From the NCBI GenBank assembly GCA_051893555.1, contig JBJFHL010000015.1:1-64000 (forward strand): DNA of 64,000 bases, written 5' to 3'. The notes below the pieces were generated by a model. That model did not search any database and was not told the origin of the DNA. It saw only the letters and a program-made list of their open reading frames with translations. The DNA comes from RGIG7179 sp051893555. GTDB taxonomy: Bacteria; Bacillota; Clostridia; Peptostreptococcales; Anaerovoracaceae. The position numbers and the translations under genes were made by a program. The stretch's first letter is position 1, and each line of letters opens with the position of its first letter. Below, piece by piece: positions 51,339 to 58,990 of this stretch.

Positions 51339-52328
51339 TTATTCTGCTTCCCTGCCCTGCAGCGGGTGGAAGCAGGCCACCTGATGACCATCTCCGATCA
51401 TCGTATCCGGCGGCATAGAAGTCTTACATTCTTCTGTGGCGAACTCACATCTGTCACAGAACCGGCAGCCCGGTCCAATCTTGATCAGGCTTCCCGGATC
51501 TCCCTTCATAACTTCTTTCTTCTTATCACGCAGCTCCGGATCCAGAATCGGTGCCGCATTCAGCAGACCGCGGGTATACGGATGTTTCGCATTTTCTGCG
51601 ATTTCCTCCGTCGGTCCGAATTCCACCAGACGTCCCAGATACATGACAGCGATTCGATCACTGATATATTTGATAACATTCAGGTCGTGGGTGATGACCA
51701 AGTAGGTCAGCCCCATTTCTTCCTGCAGATCCAGCAGCAGGTTCAGAATCTGTGCCTGCACGGAAATGTCCAGGGCACTGGTCGGTTCATCTAAGATCAT
51801 CACCTTCGGATTCAGTGCCAGTGCACGGGCGATGGCGATACGCTGGAGCTGTCCGCCGGACAGCTGGTGCGGATAGGAGTCCAGATATCTCTGGTCCATC
51901 TTTACCATTTCCAGTACTTCTTTTGCCTTCTGCTTTGCCTCTGCTTTCGGCACGCCGTGAATAATCATCGGACGCATAATAGAACTTTCCACGGTCTGAC
52001 GTGGATTCAGGTTGGATGCCGGATCCTGAAATACGACTGCCACATCCTTGCGAATCTGTTTGATGTCGGCGCGGCTGGCCTTATCCAAATCCACCCCGTT
52101 GATGACAATCTTTCCGTCTGTCTTGGATGTCAGGTTCAGGATCACACGGGCCAGAGTCGTCTTTCCGCTTCCGGATTCCCCTACCAGGCCGACAATTTCC
52201 CCCTGTTTGATGGTCAAGGTGATATCATCCACCGCTTTTACCTTGGTTGAATCCTTTTTCAGCAGGCCTTTCGAGATGGAAAAGTATTTTTTCAGACCAT
52301 TGAGTTCAATCATAGGTTTCTGTTCCAT
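51339..52328 (-). CDS. dppF: Peptide ABC transporter ATPase (OppF/DppF)
   Basis: 329 residues. Walker A LVGESGSGKTTLARVILNLT, signature LSGGQLQRIAIARAL, Walker B PKVMILDEPTSALD. The C-terminal oligopeptide-ATPase extension has PGCRFCDRCEFATEEC, four Cys of the usual 4Fe-4S-like motif. Starts immediately after the dppD stop with GGAGGAAAAGTAA as the ribosome binding site. Confidence 0.95.
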   Translation of the reverse strand: MEQKPMIELNGLKKYFSISKGLLKKDSTKVKAVDDITLTIKQGEIVGLVGESGSGKTTLARVILNLTSKTDGKIVINGVDLDKASRADIKQIRKDVAVVFQDPASNLNPRQTVESSIMRPMIIHGVPKAEAKQKAKEVLEMVKMDQRYLDSYPHQLSGGQLQRIAIARALALNPKVMILDEPTSALDISVQAQILNLLLDLQEEMGLTYLVITHDLNVIKYISDRIAVMYLGRLVEFGPTEEIAENAKHPYTRGLLNAAPILDPELRDKKKEVMKGDPGSLIKIGPGCRFCDRCEFATEECKTSMPPDTMIGDGHQVACFHPLQGREAE

Positions 52329-53303
52329 TTACTTTTCCTCCTTTCCAGCCAGATGGCAGCGGCAGTAGTGATCTTCAGATACGAAAACGGTCTCCGGTGT
52401 TTCATTGAAGCATTTTTCTACTGCATATGGACACCGGTTCGCAAACCGGCATCCCGGCTTCTTCTCGGTGATCCGCGGAACGGAACCATCGATGGTCTGC
52501 AGGCGTCCTTCTTTCTTCGTTTTTCTTGGAAGTGCCTGCATCAGGAGTCTGGTATACGGATGGGTCGGATTTCTGAATATTTCATAGACATCGCCGCTTT
52601 CTATCATTTCGCCGGCGTACATGACACCGATCCGGTCTGCGATTTCCGCAACCAGACCAAAGTTATGGGTAATCAGCATGATGGCAGTGTTGAACTGCCT
52701 TTTCAGTTCCTTCATGATTTCCAGAATCTGCGCTTCGATGGTCACATCCAACGCGGTGGTCGGTTCATCGGCAATGAGCAGTTCCGGATTCCTGGACAGC
52801 ATCATGGCAATCATGATACGCTGCCGCATGCCGCCGGACAGTTCATGCGGAAAACTTTTCATCCGCTCTTCCGCATCCGGCATCTTCACATCTTTAAATA
52901 ACTTCAATACCCGGTTCCAGGCTTCTTCCTTCGATACATTATCCAGCAGGATCGCCTCTGCCGTCTGATCTCCTACGGTGTATACCGGGTTCAGAGAATC
53001 CAGCGGATTCTGGAAAATCATACCGATTTCCTTGCCGCGGATCTTTTCCATCTCCGGACGGGTACATTCCCGCAGGTCTTTGTCCTTAAAGATGATCTTT
53101 CCTGTAATTTCTTCATTTCCACCCGGCAGCAGGTTCATGATGCTGTGGGCGACAGTGGATTTGCCGCAGCCGGATTCCCCGACAATGGCGAATACTTCAC
53201 CTTTATTCAGCACGCAGTTTACATCGTTTACTGCGGAAAGATATCCGTCCTTTACTTTATAATCGATGGACAGATGTTCCAGTCTTAGTAATTCTTCACT
53301 CAT
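52329..53303 (-). CDS. dppD: Peptide ABC transporter ATPase (OppD/DppD)
   Basis: 324 residues. Walker A IVGESGCGKSTVAHSIMNLL, signature HELSGGMRQRIMIAMML, Walker B PELLIADEPTTALDV, and the C-terminal Cys motif KPGCRFANRCPYAVEKC. Typical DppD layout; partners dppF in one importer. Confidence 0.95.
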   Translation of the reverse strand: MSEELLRLEHLSIDYKVKDGYLSAVNDVNCVLNKGEVFAIVGESGCGKSTVAHSIMNLLPGGNEEITGKIIFKDKDLRECTRPEMEKIRGKEIGMIFQNPLDSLNPVYTVGDQTAEAILLDNVSKEEAWNRVLKLFKDVKMPDAEERMKSFPHELSGGMRQRIMIAMMLSRNPELLIADEPTTALDVTIEAQILEIMKELKRQFNTAIMLITHNFGLVAEIADRIGVMYAGEMIESGDVYEIFRNPTHPYTRLLMQALPRKTKKEGRLQTIDGSVPRITEKKPGCRFANRCPYAVEKCFNETPETVFVSEDHYCRCHLAGKEEK

Positions 53304-53317
53304 ACTTCTGCCCCTTT

Positions 53318-54169
53318 CTACTGCGTCTTCATATGCGGGTCAATCAGGTCACGGAGACCTTCGCCCAGCAGATTGAAGCCGAAAGTAACATAAACCAGAG
53401 CAATGCCCGGCCAGATGGTCAGCCAAGGTGCTCTCTGAATATAACTCAATCCCAGAGAAATGGCAAGCCCCCAGTCCGGTGAAGGCGGCTGGGAACCCAG
53501 TCCCAGGAAGGACAGGGTCGTGGTAGACATGATGGTTCCCGGCAGGTTCAGAGATACCATAACCAGCAGGGATGGGATAACATTCGGCAGGATATACCGC
53601 ATCATCAGCGCCACATTGCTCTCACCGAAGGCTTTTCCGGTTTCCACGAAGGCCATGTTTCTGAGGGACATGGTCTTGGCGCGAACGATACGGGCATAGC
53701 TGGCCCAGGCTACCAGGGAGATGGCGATGATGGTATTGGTTAAGCTCTTTCCAAGAATCGTGACTACCGCCAGTGCCAGGATGGTCCCCGGAATACACCA
53801 GGTCAGGTCGGTCATAAAAGTCAGCACGCGGTCAACCCATTTGCCGAAGAAACCGCAGGCCAGACCGATGACAACGCCGATGGCCAGCTGCAGGGAGCCA
53901 CCCAGAAAAGCAACCCAGAGGGCAATCCGGGAACCGTATACAATTCTGGAGAACATATCTCTTCCCAGGTCATCGGTTCCAAACAGATGTGCAGAGCTCG
54001 GAGCCTCCAGACGACCGCCTGTTTTCTGTGCCGCATAGTCAAACGGCGCGATCTGATCTGCAAAAATCGCTACTAAAATCACACTGACGATGATGATGAA
54101 ACCAATCATGAAGTTTGCATTATGGGTGCACTCATGGAGCCGTTCTTTCCATTTATTCTTTTTCTTCAC
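53318..54169 (-). CDS. dppC: Peptide ABC transporter permease (OppC/DppC)
   Basis: About 283 residues with six helices and the N-terminal OppC segment AHLFGTDDLGRDMFSRIVYG. The EAA loop MAFVETGKAFGESNVALMMR and LPNVIPSLLVMVSLNLPGTI are diagnostic. No ATG lies near the start. I take GTG at 54169, just past the dppB stop, with GGAGG 11 nt upstream; GTG at 54181 is the alternative and would overlap dppB by 11 nt. Confidence 0.94.
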   Translation of the reverse strand: MKKKNKWKERLHECTHNANFMIGFIIIVSVILVAIFADQIAPFDYAAQKTGGRLEAPSSAHLFGTDDLGRDMFSRIVYGSRIALWVAFLGGSLQLAIGVVIGLACGFFGKWVDRVLTFMTDLTWCIPGTILALAVVTILGKSLTNTIIAISLVAWASYARIVRAKTMSLRNMAFVETGKAFGESNVALMMRYILPNVIPSLLVMVSLNLPGTIMSTTTLSFLGLGSQPPSPDWGLAISLGLSYIQRAPWLTIWPGIALVYVTFGFNLLGEGLRDLIDPHMKTQ

Positions 54170-54170
54170 T

Positions 54171-55112
54171 TTAGTTGTCACCTCCAGCCAGGGACAGACG
54201 GATTCTCGGATCCAGAATTCCCATTAAAATATCACTGATCAGGTTGCAGATTACCGTAAGGATAGCAATCAGCAGCAGAACTGCCTGTACCACGGTAATG
54301 TCCTGTACGATGATGGAGTTCAACAGCAGATTTCCCATGCCCGGGAATCCAAAGATTCTCTCGGTGATTACCGCACCGGAAATCAGCCAAGGAATGGACA
54401 TGAAGACCAGCGTCGTCACCAGAATCAGGGAGTTCCGCAGTACATGCTTGATCATAACGGTCCTTTTCGGCAAACCTTTCGCATAAGCAGTAGTGACATA
54501 TTTTTCATTGATAACATCCAGTACCTCGGTCTTGGTGATACGAAGCGTTCCTCCTACGCCCCCGAGCACCATGGTAAGTACAGGCATAATATAGTTCTGC
54601 CAGTGTTCATATCCGCTGATCGGTACCAGCTTCAACTGCACCGCCAGGATGAGAATCATCAGTGCGCCCAGCCAGAAGGACGGGATGGCGGTCAGAAACA
54701 GCGAAAAGTTCACTGTAAAGCGATCAAAGAATCCATCTTTCTTTATGGCACAAAGCAAGCCCAGAGGCAAGGCAATCACCAATTCCAGAACCAGAGATAT
54801 TCCGCAGAGTTTCAGGCTGTACGGAATTCTTGCCTTCATTAAATCCCACACGGCACTCTTGTAACGAATGGAAGTTCCAAAATCTCCATGCAGGGCGTTT
54901 TTCGCCCAGTTGAAATACTGTGTCATAAACGGCTGGTCATAGCCCAGTTCATGAGCGATCTCCGCTTTTCTTTCTGCCGATACCTTCCGGTCTACCACCA
55001 TGTCCACCGGATCACCCGGCAGCATGTACATCAGGCAGAATACAAGGAATGATACTGCGATGACAAGCAGCATACCCTGTAATATTCTCTTAATAATATA
55101 GTCTCTGATAAT
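54171..55112 (-). CDS. dppB: Peptide ABC transporter permease (OppB/DppB), probable ATT start
   Basis: 313 residues from 55112. From the stop TAG at 55127-55125 the frame reads AAG GGA GAT GTA ATT ATC AGA GAC TAT ATT ATT AAG. No ATG, GTG or TTG occurs before an internal ATG at 55073. The amino acids IIRDYIIKRILQG, upstream of the internal ATG, are the conserved DppB N-terminus (M.RYIIKR.L.G), so translation should start at ATT 55112 (or ATC 55109). GAAGGGAG lies 6 nt before. The dppB start overlaps the dacA stop by one base (TAATT in place of TAATG). DppB traits follow: MLPGDPVDMVV, TLRITKTEVLDVINEKYVTT and PWLISGAVITERIFGFPGMG. Confidence 0.9.
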   Translation of the reverse strand: MIRDYIIKRILQGMLLVIAVSFLVFCLMYMLPGDPVDMVVDRKVSAERKAEIAHELGYDQPFMTQYFNWAKNALHGDFGTSIRYKSAVWDLMKARIPYSLKLCGISLVLELVIALPLGLLCAIKKDGFFDRFTVNFSLFLTAIPSFWLGALMILILAVQLKLVPISGYEHWQNYIMPVLTMVLGGVGGTLRITKTEVLDVINEKYVTTAYAKGLPKRTVMIKHVLRNSLILVTTLVFMSIPWLISGAVITERIFGFPGMGNLLLNSIIVQDITVVQAVLLLIAILTVICNLISDILMGILDPRIRLSLAGGDN

Positions 55113-56131
55113 TACATCTCCCTTCTATGTTTCTTCCTGTAAAGGACTGCTGCAATCACTGCTATGACGATTCCAGCTATGATAACACCTGCAAGCAGCA
55201 GGCCGTTAACCGATTTCTTAAGATCCTCCGTTGTGACACCTTCTGTCAGACCCAGCAGGCTGACTGTCTCAGGAAGATCTCCACGGATTGCGGTGCCATC
55301 CGCAGCGTATGCGTCATCTTCAATCCCCATGACCACGGAGATCCAGGTCAGACCATCTTTTTCCATGCAGCCGGTAAAGCAGTATCCTGCTGCCGGTGTC
55401 CATCCGGTCTTCACACCTTTTATATATCCAACGTAAGGATTTTCGTAAAGATCATTCGGTGCCAGGAGTGCATTGGTATTTTCATAGTCAAAGCCCTTCT
55501 CCCGCTTGTTGGACGGCGGAACCGTGCCTTCGGTTTTGCATACAATCTCACGGAACTTCTCGAATGATAAAGCGTATTCCGCAATCTTTGCCATATCACG
55601 AGGCGTTGTCATGTTATAAGAAGAAATTCCTGTCGGATCACGGAATTCTGTATTTTCACAGCCCAGTTCCTTTGCTTTGGCGGTCATCTGCTTCGCAAAT
55701 TCCGACATGTCGCCTGCCAACTCAAAGGCAAAGGCGGTGGCTGCCTCATTGCCTGAAGCAATCAGCATGTAGTTCATGCAGTCTTCATAGGAGATCACTT
55801 CACCGGCATAGAGGTGCCGCATTGGTTCCATGGAACTGCAATAATAATGACTCACTGCTCTTTCATCCACGGTCAGCTCCCCTTCCAGATCCGGATTCTG
55901 TTCCAGAACCAGAATCGCTGTCATGACCTTGGTCATGCTGGCCGGCGGCAGCTGGGTATCTGCATTTTTTTCATACAGCACTGTTCCGGTGGTCATTTCA
56001 TACAGAATTGCCGCCTTTGCTTCCGGTGTCACATCTTCCTGCGTTTCTTCTGCGAAAGCACCCGATGGAAGCAGGGTTGTGAAGAGCAACAGCATCATCA
56101 CCGCTGCACAAATCTTTCTTTTCATGCTCAT
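55112..56131 (-). CDS. Serine-type D-Ala-D-Ala carboxypeptidase 1 (S11, DacA-like)
   Basis: 339 residues. Signal peptide with cleavage near GAFA, S11 domain, C-terminal membrane helix and basic tail (LYRKKHRREM). The three motifs are intact: SMTK in LPPASMTKVM, SGN in IASGNEAATA and KTG in GVKTGWTPAAG. It trims the terminal D-Ala of wall pentapeptides outside the cell. The start at 56131 follows the hydrolase gene by 14 bp with AAGGA upstream. Its stop overlaps the ATT start of dppB. The C-terminal domain found in PBP5 is missing. Confidence 0.93.
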   Translation of the reverse strand: MSMKRKICAAVMMLLLFTTLLPSGAFAEETQEDVTPEAKAAILYEMTTGTVLYEKNADTQLPPASMTKVMTAILVLEQNPDLEGELTVDERAVSHYYCSSMEPMRHLYAGEVISYEDCMNYMLIASGNEAATAFAFELAGDMSEFAKQMTAKAKELGCENTEFRDPTGISSYNMTTPRDMAKIAEYALSFEKFREIVCKTEGTVPPSNKREKGFDYENTNALLAPNDLYENPYVGYIKGVKTGWTPAAGYCFTGCMEKDGLTWISVVMGIEDDAYAADGTAIRGDLPETVSLLGLTEGVTTEDLKKSVNGLLLAGVIIAGIVIAVIAAVLYRKKHRREM

Positions 56132-56145
56132 TTTCACCGCGTCCT

Positions 56146-57564
56146 TTAGTCTACTCTCTGATAAATCCGGCTTCCGCACTTCACGCCCCAGGCCTTTCCG
56201 TCCCGGATATAGAACCGGAAGGTACTGATGCGGCGCTCCGGCTTATCTGCCAGATATGCGGCAAATGCCGCTTCTTCACAGTATTTCAGGGTCACCTTGC
56301 TGTCCCCGTACTGGGCAACCAGCTGGCCGTCCTCTACAGAAACCACCGTATGTACCGGGATGCCTTCCTTCGAAAGGAAGTCTCCGCAAAGCCCATCCTG
56401 CAAGCTGAAGGTCTTTCCGCACGGTTCTGCCCAGTTCTGGGTCGTCTCCAGCGGAAGCCCCGCAATGTAATTATAACATACCCACTGGAAATCTTCCATT
56501 CCAAGATCTCCCTGATTGCAGAGACACGCAACGGAATATCCGCCATCCATGAATCCGCCCTGGGTGGAAACGCCATGAAGACCGCCGGAATGCTCACAAA
56601 TCATTCGGCCGGCGAACGCACGCTTCCAGAGTCCCATGGTATAGAACGGTTTTTTCCGCAGAGGAAATGCTTTTCCAACCATCAACTCTACGGCTTCTTC
56701 CGGAATAATCTGTTTTCCTTCCCATTTACCGCCGTTGCTGAGCATCTGGTAATATTTCGTAATATCCTTTGAAGTGGATTTCACGCAGGCACATCCGCGG
56801 AATGGCGGAAGCACCGACCAGTTATCATCCCAGACCAGTTTCCCGGTTTCTTCATCGATTTCAAACAGGCTGGTAATATTGTCATCCCCCGCCAGAGCTC
56901 TGGCTTCACTGCAGTCCAGATCCAGAATGGTTCTGGTCATGCCCAGCGGCTTGAAGATCCGTTCCATGAGGAACTCTTCCAGCGTAATGCCGGCTGCCTG
57001 GTCTACAATATAGGACAGAAGTGCATAGCCTTCGTTAGAGTAGCTCATATACTCTCCAGGTGCACCCAGCGGCTTATAATTTCCTGCTGTGATGTAATCC
57101 ACGATGTCCTCAATTTTATCCATCTGGTTTGGAGAAGTGCGGATCATTTCCCGGTACCAGTGGGTGTCTCTCTCTTTACTATTCATGGCGATGGACCATT
57201 CCAGCGGTTCCATCGGCGGAATGCCTGCCCGGTGCATGGCCAGCGTCCTGACGGTTACACACTCATCGGCAGCACCCGGAATATGAAAGTCCGGGAAATA
57301 TTTCACCACAGGATCCTCCAGGCTCATCTTCCCTTCCACATCCAGAATACAGCAGGCAAGCGCCGTCATGGACTTGCTCATGGATGCAATCCCGAACATA
57401 GTGTCGCCGTTGACTTCCTTCTTCTCTTCCATGTTTCTGTATCCGTATCCCTTTTCAAAGAGAATCCCCTCAGGTCCGCGAATGCAGATGGCTACGCCGG
57501 GATATTTTTTCTCCTCGAACATCTTGTCCAGATACAGTTCCAGCTTCTTCGTATCTCTCTCCAT
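56146..57564 (-). CDS. Cytoplasmic class-C beta-lactamase-fold serine hydrolase
   Basis: 472 residues. Serine hydrolase motifs: SMSK in FGIASMSKSMTALA, YSN in EYMSYSNEGYALLS and HSG in CEHSGGLHG. A C-terminal extension of about 120 residues is beta-rich, as in D-aminopeptidase/EstB-like proteins. There is no signal peptide, so it should act inside the cell. Candidates are a D-amino-acid amidase or peptidase for imported peptides, or an esterase. First gene after a sigma-54 promoter; dacA1 follows after 14 bp. Confidence 0.88.
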   Translation of the reverse strand: MERDTKKLELYLDKMFEEKKYPGVAICIRGPEGILFEKGYGYRNMEEKKEVNGDTMFGIASMSKSMTALACCILDVEGKMSLEDPVVKYFPDFHIPGAADECVTVRTLAMHRAGIPPMEPLEWSIAMNSKERDTHWYREMIRTSPNQMDKIEDIVDYITAGNYKPLGAPGEYMSYSNEGYALLSYIVDQAAGITLEEFLMERIFKPLGMTRTILDLDCSEARALAGDDNITSLFEIDEETGKLVWDDNWSVLPPFRGCACVKSTSKDITKYYQMLSNGGKWEGKQIIPEEAVELMVGKAFPLRKKPFYTMGLWKRAFAGRMICEHSGGLHGVSTQGGFMDGGYSVACLCNQGDLGMEDFQWVCYNYIAGLPLETTQNWAEPCGKTFSLQDGLCGDFLSKEGIPVHTVVSVEDGQLVAQYGDSKVTLKYCEEAAFAAYLADKPERRISTFRFYIRDGKAWGVKCGSRIYQRVD

Positions 57565-57645
57565 TTTCCTTCTCTTCTTTTCCTTTTATTTTCATGCAGG
57601 AAGGCGAATCGTCTTTTGCATAAATATCTCCTTACAGTTTTTTTA

Positions 57646-57664
57646 TTGCAAGAAACAAGCCAAC
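57646..57664 (-). promoter_or_regulatory. Sigma-54 (-24/-12) promoter of the hydrolase-dacA-dpp operon
   Basis: Minus strand TTGGCTTGTTTCTTGCAAT: GG (plus 57660-57661) and GC (plus 57648-57649) are separated by exactly 10 nt, with the flanking TTGCA fit of the sigma-54 consensus. Start would fall near 57636, about 72 nt before the ATG at 57564. A sigma-54 activator gene lies 1.4 kb upstream. Confidence 0.8.
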
Positions 57665-57737
57665 ATGAAAAAAATTGTTGAATATTGAAAAGAAAGGATT
57701 TTTGTAGATTTTGTGAAAATCAATAGGCTGCTTTTCA

Positions 57738-57760
57738 GGGCAAAACATCCTGTTTTAACC
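57738..57760. promoter_or_regulatory. Candidate enhancer (UAS) for the sigma-54 activator
   Basis: AAAACATCCTGTTTT, a dyad of AAAACA and TGTTTT, lies at about 57742-57756, roughly 85-95 bp upstream of the -24 element. It shares the ATGTTTT core with three repeats near the activator's own promoter. It also lies inside a CAATAGG/CCTATTG hairpin that could end dacA2. Confidence 0.4.
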
Positions 57761-58776
57761 TATTGTCTCTTTTTCCTGCGCCATATAACCACACATGCTG
57801 CCATCACAACTGCTCCAATTACAATCAATGTAATCCAGACTTCCGTTTTCGGCTTTTTCAAATCCTCTGCCGTAAGGCCTTCTGTCATATCGTATAAGGC
57901 CACCGTATCGACATACGCACCCTGCAGGTATCCCCCGTTTCCATCCGGAATGTCCTCTCCACCGAAGACTGCCGAATACCAGACCAGGCCATCCTTTTCC
58001 ATGCAGCCGGTATAGCAGTATCCGGACAGCGGAATCCACCCGTCCTTGATGCCCTTCATGTATTGGACGTATGGATTATCACACCGTTCATCAGGAAATA
58101 CCATTCCATTTACAGGTTCGTAGTCAAATCCTTTTTGCCGCTTATTGGAAGGGGGAACTGTGCCGCCGTCCTGCAGCACCAGTTCCCGGAATTTCTCGAA
58201 CTGCATGGCATATTCCGCCATCTTTATCATATCCCTGGCAGAAGTATAATGCTTGTAGGATGACAGGCCTGAAGGATCGGAAAAATGGGTGTTCTCACAG
58301 CCCAGTTCCTCTGCTTTGGCATTCATCATATCGGTGAATCCTTTCATGGAACCGCCGATTTCAAAGGCAAGGGCATTGGCCGCGTCGTTGGCGGACCGTA
58401 CCAGCATAAAGCGCATGCAGTCTTCATAGGAGATGATCTCCCCGCCCAGAAGATGCTTCTGCGGGATCATGTAACTGCAGTAATAAGAGCTGACCGCATC
58501 ATCCGATACGGTGAATTGTCCCTCCAGCTGCGGGTTCTGTTCCAGCACTAGTATGGCGGTCATGATCTTCGTCATGCTGGCAGGCAATAACTGCTCATCC
58601 GCATTTTTTTCATACAGCACGGTACCTGTCGTCGCTTCATACAGGATTGCGGCCGTCGTATTGGGTGTCGGGTCCTCCTGCTGGCTTTCTGCCATGGCGC
58701 TTCCCGGCAGAAGCAGGGTGATCAGGATCAGCAGAAATACAGCGATATATTTTCTGGTTCTTTTTTTCTTATTCAT
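57760..58776 (-). CDS. Serine-type D-Ala-D-Ala carboxypeptidase 2 (S11) with KDG instead of KTG
   Basis: 338 residues, closely similar to the S11 protein at 55.1-56.1 kb: signal peptide, S11 domain, C-terminal helix, basic tail. SMTK (residues 67-70) and SAN (128-130) are present, but the third motif reads GIKDGWIPLSG: Lys244-Asp245-Gly246, not KTG. The Thr/Ser of KTG normally contacts the substrate carboxylate. It may have altered or no carboxypeptidase activity and could serve as a sensor of wall peptides or beta-lactams. Own sigma-70-type promoter; divergent from the sigma-54 activator. Confidence 0.9.
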   Translation of the reverse strand: MNKKKRTRKYIAVFLLILITLLLPGSAMAESQQEDPTPNTTAAILYEATTGTVLYEKNADEQLLPASMTKIMTAILVLEQNPQLEGQFTVSDDAVSSYYCSYMIPQKHLLGGEIISYEDCMRFMLVRSANDAANALAFEIGGSMKGFTDMMNAKAEELGCENTHFSDPSGLSSYKHYTSARDMIKMAEYAMQFEKFRELVLQDGGTVPPSNKRQKGFDYEPVNGMVFPDERCDNPYVQYMKGIKDGWIPLSGYCYTGCMEKDGLVWYSAVFGGEDIPDGNGGYLQGAYVDTVALYDMTEGLTAEDLKKPKTEVWITLIVIGAVVMAACVVIWRRKKRQ

Positions 58777-58819
58777 GATTTACCTCATAAAATTTAGCAT
58801 TTGGGAATTTATATTCGAT

Positions 58820-58848
58820 ATTATAGCACTGTACTTTCTGTTCGTCCA
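58820..58848 (-). promoter_or_regulatory. Sigma-70-type promoter of the second DD-carboxypeptidase gene
   Basis: Minus strand TGGACG, 17-nt spacer and TATAAT (plus 58820-58825). The -35 is imperfect. About 45 bp before the ATG. Confidence 0.55.
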
Positions 58849-58857
58849 TTTTAATTT

Positions 58858-58909
58858 GATGTTTTTCTCTGTATTTTGATGTTTTTCGCCTTTAAATAGG
58901 ATGTTTTTC
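58858..58909. repeat. Three direct repeats GATGTTTTTC in the dacA2-activator spacer
   Basis: Identical 10-mers at 58858-58867, 58878-58887 and 58900-58909, spaced 20 and 22 nt, that is about two helical turns. They lie between the two divergent promoters and end 22 nt before the activator -35. Probable binding sites for the activator or another regulator. Confidence 0.75.
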
Positions 58910-58930
58910 AGGTATTTATCTTGTTTTATC

Positions 58931-58958
58931 TTGTTTTCAGCTGCTCTTGTGGTATACT
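58931..58958 (+). promoter_or_regulatory. Sigma-70-type promoter of the sigma-54 activator gene
   Basis: TTGTTT (58931-58936), 16-nt spacer, TATACT (58953-58958), about 33 bp before the ATG at 58991. Confidence 0.7.
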
Positions 58959-58990
58959 GTCTGTATAAAAACGAATCGGGAGGATACATC

